From: Rutidosis leptorrhynchoides
Taxonomy: Eukaryota > Streptophyta > Magnoliopsida > Asterales > Asteraceae
DNA length: 64,000 bases
Direction of reading: 5' to 3'
Assembly: GCF_046630445.1 (NCBI RefSeq)
Contig: NC_092337.1
Location: forward strand, 189,143,501 to 189,207,500
This document shows positions 23,474 through 35,471 of this stretch, in pieces. The translations under genes and the position numbers were made by a program. The notes under the pieces were generated by a model that saw only the letters and a program-made list of their open reading frames with translations, was not told the DNA's origin and searched no databases. Position 1 is the stretch's first letter. Each line of letters begins with the position of its first letter.

Positions 23474-26400
23474 ATGAACTCGAATTAAAGGCGGCCTCAG
23501 GCATGATAACTGATTCTGAAAAAGCTGATTGGAATAATGCTAGATCAAAGTTGTTTCAAAAGGAAAATGAAAAAGCTGAGATGCTAAGACAAAAAGCAAG
23601 GTTGAAGTGGATTGTAGACGGAGACGAGAACACATCCTTTTTTCACTCCACAATTCGTAGGCGAAACAACTCTTCAAACATCAGAGGACTGCACTTGAAT
23701 GGAGTTTGGGATGAAAACCCATTAAATATCAAACAGGCAATTTTCGATTATTACAGTAAGATTTTCGAACTCAAGCAACATTCAAAACCGGATTTTGAAA
23801 GCCTAAATGCTTTATCTTTACAGCAAATTGATCGTGATGATGTGATGATGTTGGAAGCTACTTTCTCAGAAGAAGATGTTTGGAAAACAATCAAAGATTG
23901 TGAACCAAACAAAGCCCCGGGACCGGATGGCTTTAACATCAATTTTTACAAAAAGTTCTATTGGCTTATAAAGGACGATCTTTTAAAAGCAATAGAATGG
24001 TTCTGGACACATGGAGAGATATCGAAGGGGTGTAATGCATCTTTCTTCACATTGATTCCAAAAACAAATGACCCCATGAAGCTTTGTGATTTCAGGCCAA
24101 TTAGCCTCATTGGAAGTTACTACAAAATCATCTCAAAAATCCTAGCTAATCGTCTGCAAAAAGTTATTGGGAAAATTGTAGGGTTTGAACAAAGTGCGTT
24201 CATCAAAGGAAGATATATACTAGATAGCATCCTTGTGGCAAATGAGTTGGTTGACTTTTCAAAGAAACATAAAAGGAAATGCATAATTTTCAAAGCCGAC
24301 TTTGAAAAGGCATTTGACAGTGTTCATTGGGATTTTTTGCTGAACATTATGAGAAGGATGGGTTTCGGTGAGAAATGGATCACATGGATATTCTCTTGTT
24401 TGAATTCTGCTTCTATTTCAATATTGGTTAATGGCTCTCCCACGACTGAGTTTTCATTGCAACGTGGGGTTCGTCAAGGGGATCCACTTTCTCCATATTT
24501 GTTCATAATTGCGGTTGAAGGTTTAAATGCTTTTGTAAAGCGTGCTCTTGAGACAAAAATTTTCCGTGGAGTTGAAGTTGGAAATGACAAGATCATTGTT
24601 TCTCACCTTCAATACGCGGACGACACGATATTTTTTGGTGAATGGGACAAAAGAAACGCCGGTAATTTATTCAAACTTCTAAAATGCTTTGAGATCTTTT
24701 CGGGTCTAAGAGTAAACATGGCAAAAAGTTGTATTCATGGAATTGGAATCCAAAAGTCCTCCATCGAAGAAGTTGCAAACCACATTGGATGTCGGATAGG
24801 TGTTCTCCCTTTTACCTACCTCGGTCTCCCAATCGGTCATAACATGAACAAAGCCAAGGAGTGCAAGTTTGTGATTGATAAATTCGAATCAAGGTTAGCG
24901 GATTGGAAAGCGAAAACGATGTCTTTTGGTGGTCGACTTACTCTAATCAAATCGGTGCTTAGTAGCCTTCCCTTGTATGCTTTCTCCCTATTCCGTGCTC
25001 CAACGAATGTCATAAACTTGCTTGAAGGTATGAGGCGAAAATTCTTTTGGGGCGGGTCAAATGAAAATTCTAAGATTTCATGGGTAAAATGGGATAATGT
25101 TCTTTTACCATATAAGGGCGGGGGGCTAAACATCGAATCCCTCAAAGCTAAAAATTTGGCTTTGATGGGAAAATGGTGGTGGCGATTTCACTTGAAAAAA
25201 ACGCTCTTTGGGTAAAAATCATAAAAAGCATATATGGGAGGGATGGGGGTTTGGGTCTTGTTAACTCAAATGAAAATTTAATCAAGAACTCTTCATGGAA
25301 CAACATTCGTTTGATCGGTCAAGAAATAAATAATTTGGGCGTGTCTTTTACTAATTCTTTTGTGAAAGTGGTAAACAAAGGCGATTGTTCTCTTTTTTGG
25401 AAAGACAAATGGATAGGTGGCCAAGCTTTTTGCAATAAATTCGAAAGATTGTTCATGCTAGAGGAGAATGAAGATGTGTTAATCATGGATAGAATTGTGC
25501 AAGATGGAAATTCATGGAATTTTAGTTGGCAATGGCTTCGTGAACCAACAGGGAGGACCAAGGATGAATTTGAAGATCTTAAAAAGCTTGTCAACAATTT
25601 CAACTTCAGTGGGAACTCTAGTGATACATGGAAATGTACTTTACATGCAAATGGGGTGTTTTCTACAAATATTCTTACCAAGTTACTAGATCAAAAGCTT
25701 GTTCCTTCTCCTTTGTCAGCAAATGAAACCATGATCAACAAGCTGCTACCGAAAAAAATAAATATCTTCATCTGGCGAGCTCATATGCAAAGATTACCGG
25801 TCCGAGTTGAATTAGATAAGAGAGGTATTGATCTCGACTCTATACGATGTCCTATTTGTGATGACGACATCGAAACTGTTGAACACTTGATGTTGAAGTG
25901 CTCATTTGCAAAAAACTTATGGGATAGAGTTTTTAGATGGTGGAATTCGACTAACCACTTATACTGCAGCTTAGAAGAGTGCTTCAAAGGAAAAAGAGAT
26001 CCGGCCTCAAATAAATCCTCAAAAGTTTGGCAAGCCATCGAGTGGGTATGTGGTTATATCATTTGGCAAAATAGAAACCATGCCATTTTTCAAAAGAAGA
26101 ATGGAAATGGTCCTATGACGCTAAATGAAATCCAAGTCAAATCTTTTGAATGGCTCTCAAAACGTTCGAAGATTCCAAATTTTGCATGGCATCAATGGCT
26201 TCTAAACCCATCGTTTTATGACGATCAAGGTTGATTGTATAATTTCGCTCACTGTCATGTACAAAAGATTTAGGGTCTAATCCCCATCTAAGTTTTCTAT
26301 TTTTGTTGTAAGTATGCTCTCGCATACTGCTCTCCACTTCATGTACTATTATTGTGTTTAATATAATTTGTTTGGCTTTTCAAAAAATAAAATAAAAAAT

Positions 26401-27062
26401 AGTGTCAAAAGTACTGTTGTAGTTGAATTAGAAAAGTATAAAAACTTGTTTAAATGAGCCCATATAAGCATATATTCATTAGTAAACTATAGCTACATTA
26501 ACTTGTAAAATATAGCTACAAAAGTTGTAAAATAATATATGTTGCTGAATGAGCCCATTAACTTCTAAAATATAGCTACATTAAATGAGCCCATTAACTT
26601 GTAAAATATAACTACAAAAGTATGCATTACGTGTACAAAAGTTCAAAGATCATTTTGAAAAGTTTATATCTTGCTTAATAAGATCAGTTAGGAGGTTTAT
26701 TCGATAAAATCACACTATGGGATGAATAGAAGTATTAAAGTGAATGCAGTACTTCATAATTTGACAACGTTAGTATTGATAATGATTAGTTGTATGATGT
26801 AATTATAATGACGAAACCATTCATATAGTTTCCTACAGAAAGGCAAAAATTTTAGATTATCTTTCATGGATTATATATAAAATCATGTTTCTTATAGTTA
26901 TACAACGCAAAAAATATATGCTTTTTAGCTCAAAATGTTCAACACTTGAGGGTAATAGTTGTGGGGGAGAGCGTGCTACTTGGGCCTATGTCCTTGATGT
27001 AGCAGGAGGAGGTATAGTTCTTAGCATTTTGCTTCATACAGGCCTGTTACATACTTACGTCA
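26401..27062. other. Spacer with an irregular tandem repeat
   Basis: At about 26452-26622 the phrases AATGAGCCCAT, TTAACTTGTAAAATATAGC and TACAAAAGT recur three times, an irregular local repeat. No reliable gene was found. A 60-codon ORF at 26885-27067 runs into the next transposon and has no recognised domain. Confidence 0.55.
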
Positions 27063-27071
27063 TTTAAAATA

Positions 27072-28337
27072 GAAAAAATTACGCCGTTGGTACCTGTGGT
27101 TTGTTCAAATTTACATCATAACACCTAAACATTTTTTTTTGCATAGTTGATACCTCAGTTTTCATTAATTATCATGATTGGCACCTCAACCTAACTGCAG
27201 TTAAAGTTTAATGGTTGACCCCTCACATGTGCCATGCATGTGAGGGCATATTGGTCCTTCTATATCAAACACTCAAACCCTAATCAAAATTATACAGTAT
27301 CATTTTTGCTTTCAATTTTATTCATGAAAGTCTTGAAAATTAAATTGGGGGTTTATTTACACGTAAATGTGAAATATTTACTTGGGATTAAGCTTGGGTG
27401 TAATGTTGTTGCAGACCCAGATCTTGAAAATGCTGGTATCTTCATTTCATTTCTTATCTTCCTTTCATTTCTTATTATAATCATCATGTTCTTCATTTCA
27501 GTTTATTATGCCATGAAATTTTGTAGTAAAAAAAGAATAGATTCTTTCATTCTTTTTACTCTGTATCATTTTTTCTTTTATTTTAGTGCATACCTTGTTT
27601 TGTAATTTTGTATCAGAAACCTTTATTGTATAAGAATTTGGGTGATTATTCTTATATGTATGTAAGTATTTATGTGGTTAATCTTGCAGTGAGGGATGCA
27701 AACATGTTGGTGTTTGTGACCCCACATCAGTTTATGGAGGGAATGTGCAAGAGATTAATCGGAAAAATTAGGAGTGATGCACAAGCCATTTCTTTGATTA
27801 AATTAATGGAGGTTAAGAAGGAAGGTCCATGTATGATCTCCACCCTAATTTCACAACAATTAGGTGTTAATTGTTGTGTTCTTATGGGTGCTAAGTGCTA
27901 ACATCGCTAACGAGGTGATGTTTGATTTAATTTTTATAAAATCAATGTTCTAAATGACGTCTGCGCATATTGCAATGGAGAAATTTAGTGAAGCGACGGT
28001 AGGGTATAGAGGAAACAGAGAGATTGCAGAGAACTGGGTGCAATTGTTCAGCACTCCTTACTTGATCCTTAACCCCCAATTTAATTTTTAAGATTTTCAT
28101 GAATAAAATTGAAAACAAAAATGATATAGGGTTTGAGTGTCTGATATAGAAGGACGAATATGCCCTCACATGCATGGCACATGTAAGAGGTTAACCATTA
28201 AACTTTGATTGGAGTTAGGTTGGGGTGCCAACCACGATAGTTAAGCAAAACTAAGGTACTAACTACGCAATAAAAAAAGTTTATGTGTTATGATGCAAAT
28301 GTGAACAAATCACAGGTACCAACGGTGTAATTTTTTC
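27072..28337. mobile_element. Pack-MULE (Mutator-like) carrying GPDH gene fragments, 1,266 bp
   Basis: Long terminal inverted repeats (left 27072 to about 27354, right about 28070-28337) begin GAAAAAATTACGCCGTTGG and end with the inverse. The element is bounded by a perfect 9-bp target-site duplication TTTAAAATA (27063-27071 and 28338-28346), the size made by Mutator-like transposases. There is no transposase. The ~715 bp between the TIRs are fragments of a host gene, which defines it as a Pack-MULE. TIR arms are about 85-90% alike by eye, so it is not brand new. Confidence 0.93.
27363..28066 (+). pseudogene. Captured fragment of NAD-dependent glycerol-3-phosphate dehydrogenase
   Basis: Three exon pieces match the plant cytosolic GPDH family (dihydroxyacetone phosphate + NADH to glycerol-3-phosphate). 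Piece 1 (27363-27435): VKYLLGIKLGCNVVADPDLE. Then an intron with GT...CTTGCAG (27436-27689, 254 bp). Piece 2 (27690-27914): VRDANMLVFVTPHQFMEG, MEVKKEGPCMISTLIS and NCCVLMGA. Piece 3 (27969-28066): IAMEKFSEATVGYRGNRE, then WVQLFSTPY. A 7-bp duplication (GCTAAGTGCTAA, about 27889-27900) shifts the frame in piece 2. The second intron's acceptor looks lost. The intron shows the fragment came from genomic DNA, not mRNA. It covers only the central part of the enzyme and cannot be functional as a dehydrogenase. Identity rests on remembered family sequence, unsearched. Confidence 0.85.
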
Positions 28338-28346
28338 TTTAAAATA

Positions 28347-29664
28347 ACCAACATATGTGAACTAAATACTAATTAAAATTACCAACTATAACCAAGTTAA
28401 TATATGAGTATCACCTACAGAAACAACATTTTCAACAGTTACTATATTTTGAATAGACAAAACAGTCTCATAACGCATGCTATAACTGTACTTCTAAATC
28501 ACTCGGTATTCCAAAATCTTGATAATAACATAACTATATAAGAAAAAGGTGAATCGAGAATGGTACCAAATCATATGCTTGAACAGCGAGAGCAACCTTC
28601 TCGTCAACAAATCTAACTCCGTGTTTTCGCTCAAGCTCTACCTAGACTTAAAAGTTTAGCCAACTTTACCTGAAAGTCAATGGTACAAAGTTGAGCCAAG
28701 GTTAAGTCATATTGACTGTACAACATTAGAGAAACACTATTTTGATGCTGAACACGAACTAAAACAAATGCTATTACAACAGCATGCAAACAATCAAAAC
28801 GCAAAAACCATTAAAAAAAATTACATGAACCTCCATTCGACGACGAATAACCATTAAAGCATGAAGCGAAAAGGGTGACAAAAAAAACATAATGGAAAAA
28901 GATAATAAAAAGCCATAAAAAAAGTATTTGAAACTCCATTCGATGACAATAGAAAGCTTTTTCAGTTGCTGAATACACAAAAACATATTGATCTGTCTCG
29001 CCCGTTTTCCCACCTCCAATTCAGAAACAATTGAGACAATATGCAGCACATGTCTCCATGTTTTGAAATATATAAGCTAATTAAACGTATGTTCTTTTAT
29101 GTAGTAAACACGGCATGAACCAATCAATTAAACATACGCTCATCAATTTAAGGAAAAGAAGATTACCACATAGTATATGAAGTTCAAGACAGGATGTTCC
29201 AACACATCCAAGTTGGCAGCTTTATGCAATGCATTAAAGCACATCTAATCATCAAAAAAATATAATTAATAAATAAAAATAAATAAAATACATTCATATA
29301 ATGAATAATATAAGCTTACTTTTCTGCAAATTTAACAACTAAACAGAAAACCCAGATGTTAACTACGTTGAATTTTTTTATATTTTTTAAATATAAAAAC
29401 TTAGAATAGAGAAAATTATATTTCAAACCTCAATACCAACAAAGGTGCCATATTTGCACTACCGCTCCCTTTCGTCTCTTCCGTTGGGTCTAAACCCTAA
29501 ACCCTATTGGCATTTACAGATCTGTGATAGAAAAAAGTGGCATACCAACTGAAAAAGGACTTTGTGAAATTGCAAACTAAATTCCCTCAATCTGAACCAT
29601 AATGAACAGTAAATGGTTAGTTTCAAATGGTTAGTTTCAATTGATATAAATTCAATTAGCTTAC
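28347..29664. other. Intergenic region, no gene seen
   Basis: AT-rich sequence between the Pack-MULE and the bromodomain remnant. The part from about 29500 to 29664 would be intron or downstream sequence of that remnant on the minus strand. A 91-codon minus-strand ORF at 28774-29049 has no recognisable domain and I do not accept it. Confidence 0.45.
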
Positions 29665-30043
29665 CAATAACATTCTGCTTTATAGGAATCACCGGTTCGG
29701 TAGCCACTGGTATCCTTTTCTCTATAGCTTTCCATCTAACTTCAACAAAATTGCTCAAAGTTTCAGCCATAACATGCACATTGTTTCCACGTGGATTATA
29801 AGTCAATGCATTTGAAAAAGTGAGCCTAACATCACACGCAAAACCCCAAGGATCCACATATTTCCCTGAGTGTAGCTTTGTTTTCACCATACCCAAATCC
29901 ATTGGATGTTAGATAACAGTACAATAATCTGGGATTCTTAAAGCGACTACATCAACAGGGGTATTAAAAACCCAACCGTATTTATGATTCATCAACCGAC
30001 TCAACAACGTGTCACATTGTTTCATCAACATTGCATGCACATA
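29665..30043 (-). pseudogene. Bromodomain exon remnant of a GTE-type transcription factor
   Basis: On the minus strand from about 30025 the translation reads [77 protein letters not shown]. This is most of a bromodomain, including the acetyl-lysine-contacting Asn in the LTYNP motif. Plant GTE proteins bind acetylated histones through this domain. TAA at 29911-29909 falls between the two halves where family members have a charged residue. The exon ends at a good splice donor (ATTG|GTAAGC, donor at 29664-29663). No other GTE domain is found nearby, so this is a broken gene or a captured fragment. It is 0.9 kb from the Helitron-like end near 31022. Confidence 0.8.
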
Positions 30044-30783
30044 TCATTAAATTGAAACGGTATGTATCGAGATGTTTCTTATATCTAAAATCAAACAACC
30101 CGGCCACCTGACCCGCCCATTTTTGCAACATTTAATGAGCACACAAGGTAATCGAATTTGTACCTTGGATGTAAAACCGTCTGCCTATTTCACTTCAACT
30201 CCACCACCTTCAACCCCCGACACTGTTCCAAAAAACTACAAATTTTCATGTTGATGGTTTTGGGAGATACTTCACTGTGATCAATTCGGAAATCGGACTG
30301 GTATATGGATAGAATGCATAAAAAATTGGAAACTCTGAATAATAAGATTGATACGCCAAATAGAAACCCTAAATCAAAATCGTTTTCAATAATAAATCAA
30401 CTCACAACAATCAATCAATAAATACCAAGCAAATACAACTTAAATATGCAATTTTCATTAGAGAAATAAATTTTAAAATCAAATCACAAAAACTGAATTA
30501 TCAATGCAATATTAGTAGAAATCGAGCACATTTAAAAAAGCCAAAGGGACGAACCTGTACACGAACATATTGTTTCCATGCTTTGTGGCACACAGATTCT
30601 TGGCTCTATGTCAAGAATAATTAATGTTCTTGGATGATAAATTCGTTCCTGAAACACACTTACATAAATCACAGATTGAGATGAAACCCTAAATTATGAC
30701 TGACTTACATAAATCACAGATTGAGATGAAATAATTTTGAGATGAAACCCTATATTATGACTGCCGCACGCTGTTGCAATTAC
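30044..30783. other. Non-coding stretch with a short local duplication
   Basis: It would be intron if the small exon candidate at 30784-30862 belongs with the bromodomain exon. A ~45-bp unit, ACATAAATCACAGATTGAG through GAAACCCTA, is repeated at about 30660-30705 and 30706-30765. Confidence 0.5.
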
Positions 30784-30862
30784 CTTTGGGAACCGCATCA
30801 ATCTGATGGTCGCACGTCGCCGGTAGAGTGGCCGCCGCTCTACCACCACAAACGCCGGTCAT
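30784..30862 (-). pseudogene. Possible first-exon remnant upstream of the bromodomain exon
   Basis: On the minus strand an ATG at 30862-30860 opens 26 codons (MTGVCGGRAAATLPATCDHQ...) in a locally GC-rich patch. It ends at a consensus-like donor (AAAG|GTAATT). Same strand and 740 bp upstream of the bromodomain remnant. No domain; the link is inferred only from position and splice signal. Confidence 0.3.
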
Positions 30863-31481
30863 TCTCAATCAGTTGAGTCGGATTTTTTTTTTGTTGTCCA
30901 ACGTGGCATAGATTATTGCTAATGACAATTAGGCTGTGATTAACATGTCAGCATTTAGGATTAGGATTAGGCTAATGATGCACGTGAAATTTATTTTCAC
31001 GATTTATATAATGTAATAGATTTATTACTTGGTCCATCTCAACTTCGTGATAAAAAAACACACTGTTTAAAAAAAATTGAGTGTTGCTAATTTTTTTTAC
31101 GGAAAAATGACATCAAAATGCATTGAACTTTTATCAAAATCATATTTTATGCATTCAACTTTCAAAAGTCATATTGTATGCATTCAACATTATATTTTCT
31201 CCTATTGTATACATTCAACATGTTATAACAAGTTACCTTCTAGGTTACCTTCTAAATATTTACATCTTTAGTCCCTCATATTTGTAAATTCTAATTTCAT
31301 TAGTTCTTTTGTTAAACAAAACATTTATATCTTCAAATGCATATAATATCCACATGAGTTTCTTTTTGTTAATGCTTAACTGATTATTAGCCAACATTTT
31401 TTTTATTCTGGGAGATGTTTGCTGTTATCATCTAGAGGCACATGTCATCTATATGTATTTAATGTCGAGACAAGTTTGAGT
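30863..31481. other. Spacer with a Helitron-like 5' end and a short tandem repeat
   Basis: Around 31000-31022 the minus strand reads TCTATTACATTATATAAAT, followed by a hairpin-prone CGTGAAAATAAATTTCACG, like a Helitron 5' terminus. At 31112-31225 the phrase TGTATGCATTCAACAT recurs about four times in diverged form. No gene seen. Confidence 0.35.
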
Positions 31482-33340
31482 TGTGACGACCCGGAAATTT
31501 TCAACCAAATTTAAACTTAATCTTTATATTATTTCAACACGATAAGCAAAGTCTGTAATGTTGAGTCTCAAAACTTTTGAAACAGTTTACATGAATGCAT
31601 TGACCTTCGACTGCTCTCGACGATTCACGAACAATTAATTGTAAATAGATGTGTGTATGTATATATAAATAATAATTCGAAATATAATTTGAAGTATTAT
31701 ATGTTGTTGTTATTAAAAAAAATTAATAAAATAAAAATAGGATATTATAATAATTTTTATATACATATAAATAAAGTATATTAAAAATAAATATTAAATG
31801 ATTGTAATACTCGAATGTCGTTTCGATTAGTATTGAACAAATTAAAATACGAAATTATGAGAAAGTAAAAATAACGTCGATCTGTAATTAAGCATATAAA
31901 CTTTAGGGTTTCTAAAATATATTTAAATACTTTAGAATGAGTTTTAACACTCCGTATATACTACTTTGGATGGAGTCTAGTTAAAGTATTAATATTCTTG
32001 TCATTCATACGTAAATCTCTATCTTTATATGATTACTCGGATATTATTATTATTATTATTATTAACGATATTATTATTATTAATATATTTATTAATTTTT
32101 AATATTAAATATAATTATATAAAATCGGATATAGATGAAATTGGTTTTGAATCATATCAGATTAAAATTTTTCTTCTTTTCTATATGCCCGTGATTTCTT
32201 GTCTCCCACAATGCCACTACAAAACACATATTGATCTTTTCTACCTACTACAATCAATCATTTGATTACCATCTTTTATTCTATAATTATATACATATAC
32301 TTTAATGCAATGTAGTGAATGAAGTATAACACACCACCACTTGAACGATCCACCAACATCACCTAAACATTTTTTTCTTCTCTTTCTTCTCTTTATCATA
32401 CCAATAACCAAAGTGACCATCGAATTTCTGCTGCTTCATTACCTTCCCTTCATGATTGAACGAGATCATCCTCACATCCCTACAACCACGGCTGTCATAC
32501 TTCTGTCTCCATTTTCTGTTTGAGTTCCAACCGAATACCATCATTCAAATATCATCATTTTATGGAACTAATCGATTACCATTGCAAATCACCACAACCT
32601 TGATCACCACCCTAACCCGCTAGTTACCGTTTATATTTCAAACTTACAAAAATGAAACCCACTCGAGTATCACCATCTTCATCACTTTCATGGATTCACC
32701 ATCACCACTATCGACACACAACTATAACATCAGCCAATACACTCTTTCTATCTGTCAATTGAACCACCTGCAAATACACTAATTATTACTGTTCCACAGC
32801 TGCAATTCAACACCACAAACCACGCTGCTACAATACTATTTTCTGTTTAAGTTCAACAACCCAAAACCCAACCACTAATCTCCACCACTAAACCCACGAA
32901 AACATCTATTGTTGCTTGAAAAATACCGCTGTAACCTTGCTATTTTTGCTGTTACTGCCGGCTGTTTGTGTTATTCTGTACAACCACCGTAAATCACCCA
33001 AAACAACCTCACAAGCTACTGCTACTATGATATTATTTCCTATTTTAACTACAACCATCGAGTACCATGACTAGACAAGATTGCTACTTGATCAGACCTG
33101 CAGCTCTACTCACGATATATATTTCTGCTCGAGTCAGGTGATGAACCAACACACCTCTTTTTATTCTTCTATTGCTACTGCATTTGGATTCCTGTCACAA
33201 AACAACTAAAACACCATGAAATTGATAATTAAGCGATTTACGACCACCAAACGCCACCATTAAATCTCCTTGTGAACTACTACAACTACTTAATTATTTC
33301 TGTTTATTCGTTAACCCAAAACCATCATTTAAACGGCTGC
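31482..33340 (+). mobile_element. LTR fragment, truncated by a nested retrotransposon
   Basis: It starts TGTGACGACCCGGAAATTTT, the same type of start as the minus-strand LTR ending at 37398 (TGTGACGACCC there too), so this is the left end of a plus-oriented LTR. It is cut at 33340 by the element starting at 33341. Its right end would lie beyond that element, outside the window. Contents: AT-rich sequence with TTA repeats near 32041-32080, then a CCACCA-rich stretch (32330-33340). No ORF of substance. Confidence 0.6.
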
Positions 33341-34498
33341 TGTGACATCCTCCAGATAGGGCCTGGAAGAATAACGTCACTAAATATATCAAATCACAGT
33401 TGTATAAACGAGAACGACTCTATATGAGACGTTTTATTGAGTTTTGCAGCAAAAGATAAATAGATTACATTGTATTTAATGAACAATGCATTAAATGTCT
33501 TTAATTGATATGATATGAAATGCATGACTCCAAGCATGGCAAGCAATCATCATCAAAGCAGCAGATATATGAAGCGACCCTTCCTAATCCATCCGAACGA
33601 AGTCCATATCGATTACAAACGATTCACAATAGTTGGTTACATCGCGAGGTACTTGACCTCTATATGATACATTTTACAAACATTGCATTCGTTTTAAAAG
33701 ACAAACTTTCATTACATCAAAAGTTGACAGGCATGCATATCATTTCATAATATCCATCTATAAATGATCTAATCTGTCTTTTACTTAATCATAATCTTTA
33801 CTGAACTCAACGACTCGAATGCAACGTCTTTCGAAATATGCCATGAATGACTTCAAGTAATATCTCTAAAATGAGTAAATGCACAGCGGAAGATTTCTTT
33901 CATACCTGAGAATAAACATGCTTTAAAGTGTCAACCAAAAGGTTGGTGAGTTCATTAGTTTATCATAATCAATCATTTTCAACATTTTAATAGACCACAA
34001 GAATTTCATTTCCAGTTCTCATAATATACGTCCCATGCATAGAGACAAAAATCATTCATATGGTGAACACCTGGTAACCGACATTAACAAGATGCATATA
34101 AGAATATCCCCTATCATTCCGGGAAATCCTTCGGACATGATAAAAACAACATCGAAGTACTAAAGCATCTGGTACAACGGATGGGGTTTGTTGGGCCCAA
34201 TAGATCTATCTTTAGGATTCGCGTCAATTAGTAGACTGGTTTACTAATTCTTAGGTTACCAAGTAATAAGGGGCATATTCGGCTTCGATCATTCAACCAT
34301 ATAATGTAGTTTCGATTATTTGTGTCTATTTCGTAAAACAGTTATAAAAGCGCATGTATTCTCAGTCCCAAAAATATATATTGCAAAAGCATTTAAAAAG
34401 GGAGCAAATGAATCTCACCTAATGTATTTTGTAGTAAAAATACATATGACAATATTGAACAATGCAGTGTTGGCCTCGGATTCACGAACCTATATCAT

Positions 34499-34732
<234 letters not shown>

Positions 34733-35401
34733 TTATGTAAAAGTAATTAATATCATTAATACATACTTATATGTATTGTTACTTATAAATGTTTTTATAT
34801 ACATAATGTTTATTTGGTAAAAATAATATTAATAATAGTAATAAAAATTGTATCTGATTATAATGATAACATTAATAATAACTATACTATAATAATAATA
34901 ATTATGACAATTTTATTACTAATAATAGTTAGGATAATAATTTTTAATAATATAATAATAATAATACTCATAATATTGACAATAATGATAATAATAATAA
35001 TAATAATACATAATGATAATACTAATACTTATAGAATGTTACTATACTAATATTCATGAAAACGATAATAACTTATATTAATAATACCTATAATAATAAT
35101 AAGAATAATGATTATCATTATGATAAGAATAACAATTATAATATTAATAATGACAATAATAATAATAATCCTAAATGTTAATACTTTGTAATAATAATAT
35201 TAGTAATAATAATATTAGGAGTAATTTACTTGCTTTAGTCATAATAATATTAATATGTGTTACATAATACTACTAATAGTTATAATACTAATTATAATAA
35301 TAATAGAAATAATAACAATAATAATAATAATAATCATAATAACAATAATAATAATTTTAATATGTAAAACTACCTTAGAATCCCATGTTAAAAAAAAAAA
35401 T

Positions 35402-35471
35402 GCGCCAAGCAGGAATCGAACCCAAGACCTCCTGGATACCTGCTAACACCCATAACCATTCCTCCAATGCT
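35402..35471 (-). other. tRNA-like Pol III promoter signature (SINE-like) within the solo LTR
   Basis: On the minus strand a ~70-bp segment has a B-box GGTTCGATTCC (consensus GGTTCGANNCC) preceded by a weaker A-box-like TGGAGGAATGG about 40 bases upstream. This is the spacing of a tRNA or tRNA-derived SINE head. I cannot fold a convincing cloverleaf, so it is not called a tRNA gene. Confidence 0.4.

Larger units (their letters stand above)
12988..26234 (+). pseudogene. LINE ORF2 (endonuclease, reverse transcriptase, zf-RVT), interrupted
   Basis: ORF2 nicks target DNA and reverse-transcribes the element. Exon-like blocks are 12988-13929 and 23479-26234. The chromovirus lies between them, and codons join exactly (KNKADE then LELKAASG). 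The apurinic-like endonuclease is at residues 1 to ~220: SINIRGF, QESG, GGDFNEV, KLDRFL, LDHYPI (the usual Ser before the catalytic Asp-His is Leu here). Reverse transcriptase follows: NKAPGPDGF, DFRPISLI, FKADFEKAFDSV, RGVRQGDPLSPYLF and the catalytic LQYADDTIFF near 24610-24640. A one-base change in an A-run near 25193-25199 shifts the frame. The zf-RVT end is in the new frame (KKINIFIWRAHMQRLPVR, then C-PIC and HLMLKCSF), with stop TGA at 26232-26234. Expected full length is about 1,230 residues. Confidence 0.87.
7270..26400 (+). mobile_element. L1-type LINE, split by two nested LTR elements
   Basis: A non-LTR retrotransposon of about 6.35 kb net. It has a short GA-rich 5' leader (GAGAGAGAGAGGG near 7293), ORF1 with an RRM, ORF2 with endonuclease, reverse transcriptase and zf-RVT regions, a short 3' UTR, and an A-rich tail at about 26381-26400. 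It is interrupted by a solo LTR (9573-12797) and a complete chromovirus (13930-23473). Removing each insertion with one TSD copy restores a continuous reading frame at both junctions. ORF1 carries two frameshifts and ORF2 one, so it is inactive. I could not find the LINE's own target-site duplication, and the 5' boundary is approximate. Confidence 0.85.

Noticed and set aside
26885-27067. 60-codon ORF with GERATWAYVLDVAGGG-like text
   Set aside because: No family recognised, it ends inside the MULE target site, and there is no start or splice context. It could be an eroded exon but is unsupported.
35402-35471. A functional tRNA gene
   Set aside because: The B-box is good, but I could not pair the acceptor and anticodon stems, and the A-box is weak. 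Kept only as a tRNA-like signature.
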